64,000 nucleotides of DNA from Cardinalis cardinalis (GCA_014549065.1 JACDOX010000030.1:4035442-4099441); one strand, 5' to 3'; counted from the stretch's first letter, positions 13,361 through 26,854 are shown. The notes: generated from the letters alone by a model not told the origin. A program made the numbers and translations.

Positions 13361-13844
13361 ATACACAGTTTGTATGCCTGTACCAAACCATCTCTGCTCA
13401 GAAGAGGGGTCAGGAAGTGTCACCATGTGGTCACATCAGTAATTCTGTGTACTTTTCCCCCTGGGCAATCAGAAAGATTTTGCTGGACGGCAAATGGACT
13501 TCTGTCTTAGGTGTGGGTGTGGACATTTTCCTAAGTATGGCTAAGCCATGTTGCTTGAATTTTTTTACCATTAATCTCTTCATATGGTGTGAAAATGGCT
13601 GTCTCCCACCAGGCTTCTTCCTTCCTCCTGCAGTTTGCTCAAGCCACACCCTCATCTCTCCATTCTGGCAATGGAGAGTGTCCTGGTCACAGGTCCTGCC
13701 ACACGGTGGTGTCCACAGTGCCAGCTAAAGAGGATCCAGTAAAGTGGATCTATGGCACTGCTGGATTTTAAAACCTGTGAAGGTTCAGGCTCTGGCCTCA
13801 CTCAGGACTTGCTGGGGNAACCCTGGCTTGAGTTTAAAATAAAG

Positions 13845-13868
13845 ACACATGTGCACTCACACATGTGT
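13845..13868. other. Perfect short inverted repeat
   Basis: The arms 'acacatgtg' (13845-13853) and 'cacatgtgt' (13860-13868) are exact reverse complements around a 6-base loop. Each arm itself contains the palindrome ACATGT. No role is assigned. Confidence 0.7.
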
Positions 13869-14439
13869 ACAGAGAGTCTGGCACACATTCTGTTTTTCTG
13901 GAGGGACTGCTCCGTGCCTCTTTATCTTCTCCTCCCACCCACTCATCCCTTCTGACACTCCCCATAGCTGTGACCACTTGTATTCTATTCAGCTGGATTT
14001 TCCAGGCACTTCAGAGTAGTAGGTGTTGCTATATATATGGTGCCTAAACACTTCTGTTGAGGCTGAAGAGTAAGTAAAACACTGTTGCATTACTTGGTCC
14101 ACCAAGTGATCAGGATATCCCTCACACAAATATCTGCNGTGTTGCAGAAGGAAATGTCACTTTGTGTTGGCCACAGCTGTCCCTGAGCTCTTCTGCTGAG
14201 AGCTGCACTGCTCCCCTTAAGAATCTCTGTGGCAAAAGGATCTCCAGGCAGATTTATTTGCTTTTACCTGTGGCTGATGAAACAGTGTTAACCCTAACTT
14301 GATGTCCAGTTGCCATTTAGCTCTGGCTGGCCACAGTCAGGGAGGTTTTATGAAGGACCATTGCAGAAGCTCATGACCCTGACTGAAACCCAGGAGCGGC
14401 TCAATGCTCTGGCAATGATTATTTACTGTTTTTCCCATG

Positions 14440-14935
14440 TTACATGCTGTATTTGGTCATGTTCAGTAACTCTGCAGTAATCAGACAAGATGGAATGGCG
14501 GCTTGTCAGCTGATTTAATTAAAACCACATTGTTTCTTTCTTTTTTTTTCCTTTTTTATTGCCTCTCACACATCATTAATATTCTGTCTAAGACGCGCCT
14601 GCAATCTAAAGATTGGAATCAGTCTCATTGTGCTCTTTCCAAGCTTGAATTCCCAGACACACAAACCTGGGAAAGAGTTTTAAAGGGACAGGTAATAGTT
14701 AGAAACTAATTTGATTACATTGAAATGGACCACTCATTTGTCCAAATAAATGCTTATTAAGGGACCAGTCTTTCAGGTTGCTTTTAAATGCAATGCAGGC
14801 TTGGCTTTCACGGATATGAGTGGGAATAGAATATATTTAGGATTTCCCAGGAATCAGGTCTTTGCTCTGCAGTCTTCTGCTCATTCAAATTGTTGGTTAT
14901 GCAAATATATTAAAAAGAACTCGAGTAAGTAGCAC
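14440..14935. promoter_or_regulatory. Possible conserved non-coding block
   Basis: A stretch of complex sequence, without repeats apart from a T-rich run near 14538-14560, contains several recognisable factor-binding words. These are CAGCTG beside 'atttaattaaaa' (about 14510), 'catcattaatatt' (14570) and an ATGCAAAT-type octamer 'ttatgcaaatat' (about 14898). It also holds CpGs that have not decayed ('aagacgcgcctgcaatc' near 14590). This is the texture of vertebrate conserved non-coding elements. The right part (14777-14924) is alternatively an exon candidate. Both ideas depend on an alignment I cannot run. Confidence 0.22.
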
Positions 14936-15342
14936 TGCACCCATCTTAGCTTGGTTTATTATTTAGGTTTTTAGCAGCAGTGCTGTATTGTCCCTTTTCT
15001 GAAGTGCCAGGTAAGATCCATTTCACGGTGGCAGTGTTAAGGAATCTCCCCAGTCAGACCATTCCCTCTGGGATTCTCTGGCAGTGGCACTCCCAAGGTC
15101 AGAGACTTTCTGGGACTGAAGGCCCTTCCTTGGCCTGGCTCCCNNCACNCCCCACTCACATCACACCAGCTTTGCCACGGCAGAGGTGGCAGAGTCCCAG
15201 ATGTCTCATTCCATAAAGCCCCTTCTTCCTGGGGCAGTGACACAGAAACAGCCCAAGCTGCTGCCTCCNAGGAGGGACCCCAGCAGGGGAACCCCTGGNN
15301 TTTTATCCCATCACAGNCTCCCTGTGGCCAGTCCCCATCTCC

Positions 15343-15590
15343 GTGTCCATCCACCTCGCTGCCATCACTTGTTTCCATCTCCNNTGTTGTCCAAGGTCGG
15401 CAATTCCCANCTGCTGCTGCTGTGTCTCAGTGTCCATTCACCTGGCTGGCTGTCACCTGCCTTTGTGCCCTTTGTCACCCCAAAGGTCAGCAGTTCATCC
15501 TCCTGTCCTNGGCTCCCACCCAGAGCTCAGCCTGTGCTTCAGTCTGCATTTNNATCTNCATCTCAGCCTGCATTTCCATCTGCAGCTTGC
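15343..15590. repeat. Degenerate ~87-bp tandem repeat followed by a 24-bp repeat, N-rich
   Basis: The block beginning 'gtgtccatccacctcgct' at 15343 recurs, diverged, at 15430 ('gtgtccattcacctggctgg'), each followed by a 'tgtc(a)cc...aaggtc(g/a)gca' segment. This is followed by a doubled 'tctgcattt..atct.catc' motif at about 15540-15590. The surrounding 15144-15558 interval holds 14 Ns, several in pairs, against about one per 300 bases elsewhere. The overlapping open frames here come from the repeat's biased composition and not from coding. Confidence 0.65.
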
Positions 15591-16437
15591 CAGCCCAGCT
15601 ACCTGCACCAGAGGTGTTCCTCAACAACAGCACGTCAGCCAGCATGTGCACTCGATTTACAGCCAGATTACAAGGCAAAAAAATAAATCTAGCATTTAAA
15701 ATTATACGCAGCAGTTTATTTAAACAGCCATTAACTTTCATCAACAGTGTGTGCATTTCTGTTTTCTTTAAGGAGCCCTGCCACTCTCAATCACAGCTGC
15801 AGCCCTCCTGCAGCACCCTGCTCCTCGGTGGCTTTAACCCAGCTCCACAGATAGCTCGTAGCCAATTACCATACAGGTTCCTTATGTTAAAATTAAGGCA
15901 ACTGGAGTCAACAACCTCTGCTGAATGAAGGTAAAAGCTTGAGAACGTTTTGCATAACAGTCATCAGAGTAGCTGATAACTATTACAGTGTTCTGGTGAA
16001 GTAAGCCTACGCAGATCCTATCTCTCCTGCCTGTCTGTTCCAACATGCATCTCATCTCACTGGCAGCCCTTTGCTTTAATTAGCTGAAGTCTCTGCTTCA
16101 GCCTTTCATATGTCAACCAGCCTGTGTACACTTCCATATTTTTAATCAGTAGCCTGTTGTCTTTACTTTGTCATTCGCACTAGCATATAAATCTGCCCTT
16201 CTTATGATCCTCACTGCTTGGTAGAAGTCAAAACATGCTGTTTAATTTTCCTGTTCACTGATTTCCATTTGTTTCATGTTCAAATGCTGGCTCCTTTCCC
16301 CCTTTCGGGCATGCTGTGAGCATTAAACTTAGTGATTAAATGCCAAAAGAACAGTTCTTTTCCCCTTCCGTGCCCACAAATGGGTCATCCTAACCCTGGC
16401 TGGGATGCTTCCCTGTGCCTGTGTGCTCAGCCCGAGT

Positions 16438-16460
16438 GGGGCTGGGGGATGGGAGCTGGG
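16438..16460 (+). other. Canonical G-quadruplex motif
   Basis: Four G tracts (16438-16441, 16444-16448, 16451-16453, 16458-16460) with loops CT, AT and AGCT satisfy the G3+N1-7 pattern on the plus strand. A second such motif lies 300 bases downstream. Confidence 0.7.
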
Positions 16461-16554
16461 CTGCTGCTGGCAGGCAGAGTTCAGCTAAAATAAAATAAAA
16501 CAGGTGCAGAACTTGTGTGCTCTCCTAAGGTTGTGACTGGCTTCTTGCTGTTTC

Positions 16555-16600
16555 TTCTCTTTTTTTTATTTTAATTTTTTTTTCAGGTTTTTTTTCCTCA
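16555..16600. repeat. T-rich low-complexity tract
   Basis: A mostly T run broken by a few A and C residues, then CAGG and a further T8. Confidence 0.85.
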
Positions 16601-16754
16601 TTAATCTACTACTGCAGATTTTTCATTTATTTCATTTATATTTCGTTTCACCCATGACACAGATGAGGACACCAAGACTGAGAGATACCAGGACTTGGAA
16701 GAGCAGGAGGGTCACGTGTGTCTGTCCCCTGGTTTTCACATTTCCTGGGTCACT

Positions 16755-16780
16755 GGGGGGGACTCTGTGGGTGTCTGGGG
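16755..16780 (+). other. Second G-quadruplex motif
   Basis: A G7 run (16755-16761), then GGG at 16769-16771 and GGGG at 16777-16780, gives four usable G3 tracts with loops of 1, 7 and 5 bases. More G tracts follow to 16800. Confidence 0.6.
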
Positions 16781-17564
16781 ATGTCTGGCAGGTGGGGTGG
16801 CTGCCCCTGGCATCTGTGCCTGTGCCTGATCCCCCAGCTGAGCCTGGAGTGTGCTCAGGATGTCATCCAGCTTCTGGTCCATCTGCATGACCTGTTAGGG
16901 AGTCAGAGAGCAGAAGAGCTGTCAGATGGTTGCAAATGCTTCTGGTGAGAGGCATTCNATGGCCAAAAGCAAGGAAAAGCCTGGCAGGGAGCATGGGCAT
17001 CTGAGAGCCAGCCACTCCCTGAGTTTTGTCCAGCCTGCTGCTCTGGAGCAGATGACACTGCAAAGTCACAGGGACAATGGCAGCAGAAGGACAGGACATT
17101 TCTGGCCCGAGGACTCAATTCAAACATTTTGTCTCTCAGCCTTTTCCCAGGGCTGATGATGATGCATCCTGCAAACATCTGCCCTGAAACTCTCCTTCAC
17201 TCTTCAGTTCATTGTGAATGTTTTTTTCCCAGTACCTCTCCCAGCCCTCACCAGCCTTGCTTGTAGGACATCATGCTTTCCATGACTGTCCTGGGAAATG
17301 GAACAGCCTCCCCTCCCTTCACACTGTAAATAGATGCCTCAGTGAAACATGTTACAGTCAGAGATCCTACCAGATATGGTGTTTGTTCCCATGCATTTTT
17401 ANGAGGATAGCCTACTAAAAACCTCATATTAACACCACGGACTTCATTAAAAAAAAATAATGGAAAAGCCATTCTATAGGAAGACATGCTAATTCCTTCT
17501 CTCATTTCTTTGCTTTCTAGCTGAAATTTCTCAGCTGTAGTCCCTAGTAGAGGAGTCTTTCCTA

Positions 17565-17592
17565 ATTGTTATTATTATTATCATTATCAATA
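17565..17592. repeat. (ATT)n-like microsatellite
   Basis: A short imperfect run of TTA/ATT trinucleotides ending in 'atcattatca'. Confidence 0.8.
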
Positions 17593-20500
17593 AGCAGGGA
17601 AAGGCAAATATGGATTTTTAAAGGGAAGCTGCACTCACGCTTCCTAGTATTTTTGAAGTTCTGATTTTTTTTTTAGGAGCACATAGCTGACATTATCCCC
17701 TTGTGCTGGTAGGGCTTGCCTTCACTGCAAATGGCTCCCACTCACCTCAGCATCACCCAGTGGGACAGGCTGGGGGCTGGGGGCTGCTTGACTCTGCTCC
17801 AAAGGCAGAACTGTGGCCAGCATCATGTAATCAGCTGGGATCACTTCTAATGATGCTTGAACACAGTGCAGCTTTGTGTTATAGATGAGCCCAAGAAAAA
17901 GGAGCATTTTGAAGAACATTGAATGGTTCACTTTACAGTTATCTGCTGTGAAACTATGAGCCTCTGCAAACTGTGATCTGTCCCAGTGGGTCTAATAAAC
18001 TTTGATAGCAAACCTTTTAGAGTGATATCAGATCTAAACNGAGCTTTCATTAAAAAGGGAGGCAGAGAGAATGAGAGAGAGAGAACGATTCCAGCCTTTT
18101 TCTGTGCAAAGATAACTTTGGAAATGGCCATTGGCAGCGTGGACTGAAAGCTTAGCAGGCTGAGATTGCTTTAAAAGCCAAGGCAAGGAAAATCACCTTA
18201 TCCACTTTTGCCTCTTCTGTCTCTTCTCACTCCAAGTGTTGGCTCCCCTGTGGGCCCCTCAAACCTCAAGGTACCNGGAGCTTATTCAAGTTCTATCTCT
18301 TTGGTAACCACTATTCTCTCCTAAATACAACCTGCTGGGGAAAGAAGGAATAGAGAATCCCTGCTACATCCTAGAGGGAGAGATGTGCTTGTCTCTCTTC
18401 CATTTCTTTATTTAGAAAGGCTAGCTTCTGGTAAGAAAAGCCCTTCTCCCTGCCTCTCTTTAGGGGTGTGGGTTATCTGAGGCAGGGTTTACAAGCAAGA
18501 TGGGAGTGTTTAGGATGGGGGTTGGACAGCAGAGACCTTCATACAATTTCTGCCTTCCAGGTGCATGGCCAGCACTGCCTGAGTGGTCAAAGCACTGACA
18601 TGGCTCTGTCTCAGGCACAACAGCCCCAAATTCTGCTCAGCACTGACTTGGCTGAGAGTCTGAAAGTCACTAGTGGTTTAAGGGTTAAGCAGCATGGAAT
18701 TAATTTGAAAACCACAGCCTTTATTTTCTCCTCCATTCTTGAAAAGCCTGTTTGGCTGATGCTGGTAATGACTCAACAGAATCTTTCTTAAGCAGAAATG
18801 TTGCTGCAGAGCAGAAACCAAAGCAGAACTAATGTATTGCAATAGGGTACAAAGAAGTGTAGGCAGGGAAATGGGATCAGGCAGATGAAAGCTCTTTTGG
18901 GGCTTTCTTTTGTGAGGCTTTGTTGATTTTGATCTGCACGCTTTATCTTAGATAAGCTATGCCTGCATATTCCATATCATTTAAACTCTGCTGGATTTCA
19001 CTGTATTTTGCCAGCTCAGTGAAAGAATGTGACAGGGAACAATTCTGTGCACTCTTTTTTCCGGGAGAAGAGGAGGGTGGAGAATATTCATTTGTAGGGA
19101 TGGAAATCCTTACACAGGGGAGTAGATGACACTACACTTCTGTCACACCTTCCACATGAGGATCAGCAGATATTTCCTGAACACCAGCAAACAACACTGC
19201 ACAGTTCTCCTGTGGCAATCATACACAGGAGGGTTTTCANGATAATTTTTGAGATTAAAAGCAGAAATTAAGTGGTCCATAGGAAGATGTAGTCAGCACC
19301 TTGTGGAATTGGAGGTTTTTAAAGAAGGACCTGATTTGGAGGCTGGTTAANTCTGATCAGGGAGAGGAAAAGAAGAGCTGTGGACACTTGGCCTGAGGTC
19401 AGTAGGATGACTTGCAGGTTAGAGGAATTTCATGTGGGTGAAGGTTTTTCCCACAGGAGGGTCCTGGTTTCAGGTTTCTCCAAATCCACCTCACAGCTCT
19501 GACTTTCCCTAAGCCCAGACAGAAGTTGCCTGTTTTGAGCAACACCCCCAGGCAAGCGCTGGGAAAGGGTTAAAGAGAGAAACGTGTTTTTCAGATAAGT
19601 AAAGTGAGAAGCCATCCAGAGCTGGCTGCAGAGTTTCCAGAGAGATGTGATATGGCCTTCCCTGGCTCAGTGGAGACAGGTGAGCTTGGCAGCTGTCCAT
19701 GGGCAAATGGCAACAAAACTCCCCTTCTCCCACCTCACAATAGCGCTCCNGAGATGATCTATAAAATTGTTAAAATGCTTTTATATCCTTTCAACTGCCC
19801 TGTAGAAAGGAGACTTGCAAAAGCAGTTTAAAAATATTGCACTGTTGTTATTGGGACTGTGAGGAGAGCTGAAGGAGTGTTGAAATGTGNATTTATTCTA
19901 ACATCCCTCCGTGAAAGGGGGCTGGACTCCATGGTGACATGCAGGACTGTTAGGAAAAAGAGCAGAAAAAGCAAAAAGGCACAGCAAGCCACAAAGTCAG
20001 TCAAAACCATGGTGCTCAAGGTGTCCCTGCCCTTCACCTTGAGCACCAGATTGGCCTTCAACACCCATGGGCTGTTTGAGGATGCTTTTGAGCTTCTGTT
20101 TGTGAGAGCTGGTGATGCTTAAATACATCTTTTTACCTCAGGTGACTCCTGCTGCAGAAAAGGCTTGTGGAGAAAGACCCCTGGCATGGCANCAGGACAG
20201 ATGAAGAGGGCTGGGTCATAATGGGGGTTTGCCACACGCTGGACAGATTCCTAGCTCCCATGAGAGCTTTTTTTNTTCTGACATATTTTGCACACACAGA
20301 CCGTAAACAAAATGCATGTGTGGAAAACAGTCGGAGCAGCCACATGGTCTCCCCCAACTCCTGTCACTTTAGGCCAGAANAATCCCTCCCCCTGTTGGTT
20401 TGCTGACACCCCTAGGTTTTGTCTATCTTTTTAATATGATTTATGGAGGCTGGGAAAGCCAGTAGCAAGTATGTGCACAACACACTGACTTGAACTATTT

Positions 20501-23500
20501 CCAGAGAGGCAGCAGAAGGGGAAGATGGTCTGCTGGAGCACTGGAGTAAATCTGCAAACCCACAAACACACTCACATGTTGCTAAGTCAGTGAAGCTTTG
20601 CACGAAAAGCTTAACCCCATAGATTACATAAAATTGCTGTCACCTCCTGGAGGCTCTGCTCTCTCCCTCCCTGCCTCCAAAGCACCAGAGTCCTGAGCTC
20701 AGCCCCCTGAACACCCCTTGTCTAGCAATGGAGAACTCTGGGCACTCCCACTCTGTGCTCTTGGCTTTGCCATTCCTCTGTTTCCAGCCCTTGCTGCAGC
20801 TCCTGCTCCTGAGGCAGCTCCAATGAATCAGGATCCATTCTCTGACTTCAACACAGCTGCCTGAAAGGTTTTAACANCAACTGCTTGGAAAAGAGTGGTT
20901 TGATAGGTAGGGTTTTATTTTGTATGGATATAAATGTGCACATGAACCTTAGTCTGCCATGAGCTATTTCTACCTGTGGGTATGTGTTTCTGATACTCCC
21001 AGCTTCTTACTTGTGATAGGTCACCTAAGGCCAGTTTGTAGGAGAAAATGGTATTAATGCAGTAAAATCAGATGTGATTTAGTTGAACTGGTGCAATCCA
21101 TTTTATGGCTGCTTCCATTTCTGACTCGTGTGACATATTGATCTAGCTTAAGCTCATTATCCAGAAATTGGTACCATTTTCACATATTGACCAGATCTGT
21201 CACATGATGTTTCTCCTCATTCCAGATGGTGGATTGATTTGATTAGANCCTGTGTTTAGCTTTATGTGCACATCTGGTCTTGTAGCTTCTCTCTGCCTAC
21301 AGTTACACACANTTATTCAAACTAATTGCCTATTGTACACTTTGAAGCCTGAATTGTTTGTTTTAGGAATTGCTTCATTTTTTAGCATGTGGATTTATTG
21401 CTGCCCAGAGACTGCTGATTCTGGGAAGGGACATCTTTTGTCTACAGCACTGCCTGCAAAACTGCCTCCCCCTCACCTTGCTTGTCCTGTTAGAGATACT
21501 GCACTGAGGTGGAATGCTGAATCCACTGAAACATTTTTTCCCCTTCAGCAAGGCCAGACAATGTCAGTGTTGACACAGCCTGCTGGTAGCTGTGAGGAAG
21601 CCAATGGCCACAGCAGGCACAGGGACTGGGATTAGCCTGGGGAGATTTCTNCTGTGCAAGGTGTGGCTCTGGAGCAAACTCTGCTCCANACAAGTGCTTA
21701 TGGATGTGCTTGAAGCATGTGAAGAGTCTTCCTGAGTTCACCAAATATTTAAGTGCTTTGCTGGAGNNGAGCCAGAATGGTCAACAGTTTGCAGGATTGT
21801 ACCTTTAGGATAAGCTTTTGGAGTCTCCTAAGTACTCAAACACACATATGCCCAGAGATATATCTNCACCACCATTTCTCAGGTCTCTGAGGAGTAATAA
21901 TTGTCATCTATCATGACATCCTGATGGAAAAAACCTTGGCATTCATATGAGCAGAGAACTGGCAACTTGTGTCTCTTAAACAACAGGAGGGCTTTGATGA
22001 ACAGGATGCCATGAACAGGATCCATGAACTGGCTGGTTTTGGGATGAGTTGTGACCGAGTTGGAATGGGCGTCAATTCTACAACGATGCTGTGGGAAAAA
22101 AAGCAGCACTGCCAGGTGGGACAGACNCAGGGAAACACCTCACAGTGGGACATCAGTGTCCTGTGGCCAACTGCCAGCACCACCTGGCCCAGCACTGAGC
22201 TGTGCTCCCCTTGCTGGGCTCTGCTGAGGTGCAAACAGCACNGAGACACCAGCTCCACACCAGGAGCTCTTGCCAGTGACCTCAAAGGTCAGGTAAACAG
22301 GTACCTGAGTAGAACCTAAATAAGCTCCACTTCCATGTTGTTCTGGCAGATCCAATTCTTCATGAACACATAAAAATATATGAACCACCAGACTGTCATG
22401 TTTGACTTATTCCGTGTACCCCTTAGCAGATATCGCTGTTTATTTTCATTCCATGGGACTTATCTGGATAACACCACCATTTTCCAGGCCTCCCTTCCTT
22501 TCTCCCAAACATCCCCACCCATTCTTAGGTCAGGTGTTACAACCTTTGTCGGCCTAGGCTATGGTAATCTTTATTTTAAGTATAGCTTCATTTATTTTGG
22601 TTTCCATCTACCTTTCCTGTTGCAATGAAAGCACAAAGTCTGTCCCCCTGCCCTGTGCTCTTGGGGTATTTCCTGCCTGTACCCTCTCAGTGAGCATTTT
22701 ATTTTTGTATTTCCCATGCCACAGCTGCACTGATGAAGCTCCCCAGTAAGACCTGTGTCTGTGGTTGATGTTTTTGGTGTAAGANGCCTTTTGCTAAGCA
22801 ACTATCACAAGCTGAGCCCTGGCTTTCTAAAGCAGGCCTGGTCAGCACACAGATTATGTGTTACTGCTTTGGGGAAGGTGTGATTTATTTTTTTAAAATG
22901 AATCCTTGCTTCCTAAACAAATGAGGTCTGGCTGATGATGTATCTGTGTGTATATTGCTATGGCAGCTTTGGATTAAGCTGGCCAACTTCAGACACATTT
23001 GCCAGAGAATCCTTGCAGATAAAAAGTTCNTACAGATTTCTGAAAGTTTGGCACTTGTGCAGAAGACAGACATCCAAATTAGTGCCTCTTTGAAGGAAGG
23101 GCAGAAGAGGAAGGTGAACTGTATTATTAGACCCCAGAGAATCCACACAGGATGCCCTGACCACAGGAAAAGCTTTATTCAGCTCTTGCCCCTTATTAGC
23201 CTCGGATAATCAACCACAAAATAGAGACTCACAGGAAACCAGGCAGCACAATTTCTACTGCTCCCAGAAGTACTTGTTTCNGGCTCAAGAAATTCAAGTG
23301 GTGCCACTCTTTGAGTGGACATGAGGGCACCTTCCCACAGCAGCAGCACCCAGCTGCCAGCTGAGCTGGACTCCTGTGGGATATTGTCACATTTCAGTTA
23401 TTTCCATGTACACGTGTCTGTCTTTGTGTCTGCAGCCAGTGCTTTCTGACATTTGGAATTTGTTCTCCCCAGCAGGTGAATGGGACTTTGCAGAACTCTC

Positions 23501-24326
23501 TGTCTCCTGAGCCATGGACAAAAATGGATATTTTATCGTTGCAGGACGTTTTGTTCCTCACCCTCCTCTGGATCCTGCTCAGATCCTCCCTGTAATCTTT
23601 GCCATCTCTCCCTGTGACATGGCTGCTCTGCCACGCCCGGGATGACGCACTGCCCTGCCATTTCTCAGCTCCTTGCATTGTGTGGCTGCAGGTCCTGCTC
23701 AAAGCCAGCCTGGAGACAAACAACAGGCAAAAACAAGAGAGCCAGCCCGGCCTCAGAAGTGGATCTGCAGCCTCTGTGAGTCACGCTGCAATTTCACAAT
23801 AAAGCCACCTTGTAACTTATGCTCCAAGACGCTGATTAATTTAATTTTTAAATCTCCAAACAATACTGGACGGAGAGGAACAATAAAAAGAAAAAAGCAG
23901 CACTGAGTACTCCAGTGGTGCCAAAGGAGCACTGAGAAAGGAGTGACCTTAAGCCTTTCACTCAGCATTTTAGATGGGTGTGATGGACTTGGTGTTTGCA
24001 TCTCACCTAACCCCTTGAATAGATGGTATCAGGCCTTCACTTTGGCTTTTTTGAGCTCAAATAAATCCCCTNTGTGAGAATGACATCTAACCACACCAGC
24101 CTCATGGCTAGATAGGGTTCACCAGTTCCTGCCAGGGGGAGGTCACTTTGGGCTGTTTCTTTTCAGTTTAGTTGCAAGAATAACTTGCTGATAGTGAACC
24201 CAGTGGGAGAATTCCCTTAGTCCAGCCCTGCTGACCTGACATACCTGATGGACTCTGAGTGCCAAGGTCATTTTCATGCACTTTATCACAGCTGTTGATG
24301 CACAACTGCTCTTCATTCACATACAG

Positions 24327-24346
24327 ACACACACACACACACACAA
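24327..24346. repeat. (AC)n microsatellite
   Basis: About nine AC dinucleotides. Confidence 0.95.
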
Positions 24347-25696
24347 ATATCCCTGCTTGAGATTATCAGCCCATCTTAACTTATAGGGTGGTGAGAAAGG
24401 CAAAGCGAGAGGGAGTGTTGTTATTGGGAGGAGCACAGGCATTATGGTGATGGAGATTTAGATAGCAAGACATGTAGGTACTAGAAAAGTTCCAGGCAGC
24501 TCTTGTAGGACTTGACCAGGAGTTCAGAAACCCAAGATCCAGTCTAGAGCCCAGGCCAGCCTCTGTGCATTGAGCACAAGACACTTCCTGGATGAGCATT
24601 ATCAATATTTGTTAACCATGTGGATCACATAATCTGCCACTTCCTGTCTTTCTGACATGAAATCACTTGAAATTGGATCGGTTTCAGTCTTGGAACAAAA
24701 CAAAAGACAAACAAAAAGGTAGCAGTAATCTAATGTGGGGGCTGAAATGTTGGCTGTAGGAAGGAAGTTGTGCTGGCAAAAGAAGCTTGGTCCCTGTTGG
24801 CAGAGGACAGCATGAGAGAAGATGGTGCCTTTGCCTTTCCTAGCGTGGGCTCTTTGAGGATTGACATGGACATGGCAGAACAAGGTTGGAATTGTGGTGT
24901 GCTGGTGGTGCCAGGAGGAAAAAGGTGACCAGGAAGCAAAAGGATGATTNTCTGGGGATCAGAGGGTGTCGCTGGGAGGCCGCTGTCTGGGCCTCTCTTT
25001 TCAGCTCACACCATTTTAGCCACACCCTGTAGCCAGACTAAGGGCTGGCCTGGGTGCAGATCTGTGCTGCTGTCAGAAAAACCCAGCTCACAACGTGCCC
25101 TGGCCATCGGGGGGCCTGTCCTGGGCCCTCATTTTGCTGTGCCCTGTTTCAGTGAAAGGAATCCCTGGAGGAGCTCACTTGTGAGGGTCTTGGGAAGTGA
25201 GAGCTGGGCCTTTGCACCANGAGCTGCTGTTGAACAGGTCAAATGAAAACTTCTGCCCTCATTCCTTCCCNGCTGAGCACGGGACGAGTCCCTGGGGTTG
25301 CCTTTACACAGCACACTCACTGCAAGTGCCGCAGCCTCACAGGGTGGCTGGAGGGAGAAGCTGCAGAAGCACGGGGTGGTGGTAGGTGTTTAAATAGCCA
25401 GGATTACAAAACACCATTGTTTCCTCATTAAAACCCAGAAACCCAAAGCAAGTGAAACATCATCAGGCAGCGCTGATTGAGGGTGTAGCAGCTCTTGATT
25501 CTGACTGACTCAACGTGCTTTGCTGAGCCCGTTGGTTTTAGCCTGTCTGGTTTATCTGTCATTTGATGGATTTTACTGGTTTGCTGGTTTATTAACAGCA
25601 CTGCCACATGCGTTTTTAATGAGTTCTTGAAAAAGTCATGGCAAGGCTCTGGACTGCCTTGTCCAGATTTGGGGCCACAGTGCCCTGGTGCTGAGG

Positions 25697-25717
25697 GTGT
25701 CTGTCTGTCTGTCTGTT
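25697..25717. repeat. (CTGT)n microsatellite
   Basis: About five tandem CTGT tetranucleotides. A second, shorter CTGT run lies at about 2687-2700. Confidence 0.92.
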
Positions 25718-26854
25718 CAGTCACACCCAGCCACAGCACTGGATCCCAGATCAGCAAAACCCACAGGCCTGGATGGTGCAGGAAAAACAACAACACAGCA
25801 AGGAACACTTCATGACTTGATGTGGGATTGCTCAGCACCTGGAAGGGTCTGAGCAATTCCAGCACAAACCAGTGCAGGAATGGGCTGTAGCTGCAGCACT
25901 GTGTGTGCAGGGCAGCAGAAGAGGCTGCAGGGACAATGAATTTGGCTGGATTTGTCTTTTTCTCNTTCCCAAGCTAGAGAATTTATTGCATAGTATGTTC
26001 TGCAGCTAAAGAAATGTCCATGGCCATTTAAAACACTGACTGAGAACAGAACACTGAGCAAAGCAAATTTCCCAAACCCAGAATCCCAGCAGCGGCCGTT
26101 TTCCGTTTCTTTCGTGCTTGAAAAATAAGCGAGAATTTTGAAAAATCAGCATGGCTACATCCCCAGGGGAGACTCAAATAAAGCATTAATTAAAGCAAAG
26201 AAAGGGAGGTGTCTTATTTGAACTCTGCTGAGCTGGATGGATTACCTATGAAAGCTGGCAGTGACAGGACAGCTGTGTGGAGAAGCCCGTGGCAGAAGCA
26301 CCGGTGTCTTACACAAACAACAGGAGACAGGGCGGGAGACACAGAGCCATAATTGCCAGATAGATTTCTTCCTCATGAGGCACTTGCTAAGTCAGCAGAA
26401 ACCTGCCTCAATTTTCTGTTGCAAGGCACTGTGCTGTTAATTAAGGGGGAAAAAAAAATATTCAGCTATGCCTACTATCGCTTTTACAGCTCTTCAGCCT
26501 TATCCTGCAGGGAATACTGCCAGGGGAGACCATTCTATACCATATATATATATTTATATTAAATTTTTCTCCTCCATGTTTCTTCCTTTTTCATGTATCA
26601 CTGCAGAGAAAAAGTACAGCAATAATAAAACGGGACATGTATTAACATGAACATGGAGGTGTGGGAATATGAGAATGGCCCAGTGAGATTTCACTGTCCC
26701 AGCATTTAGTAGAACAATTTAAACCAGTGCTGCAGTTTAATTAAGATTTCGGGTTACTGGCTTGGTTGAGGCTCTAGAGGTAGAACTGGGAAGCCATGGA
26801 AATCTTTATGCAACTTTCTGCTAGNAGGGAAAGCATATACTTTTCAGGTCAGAA

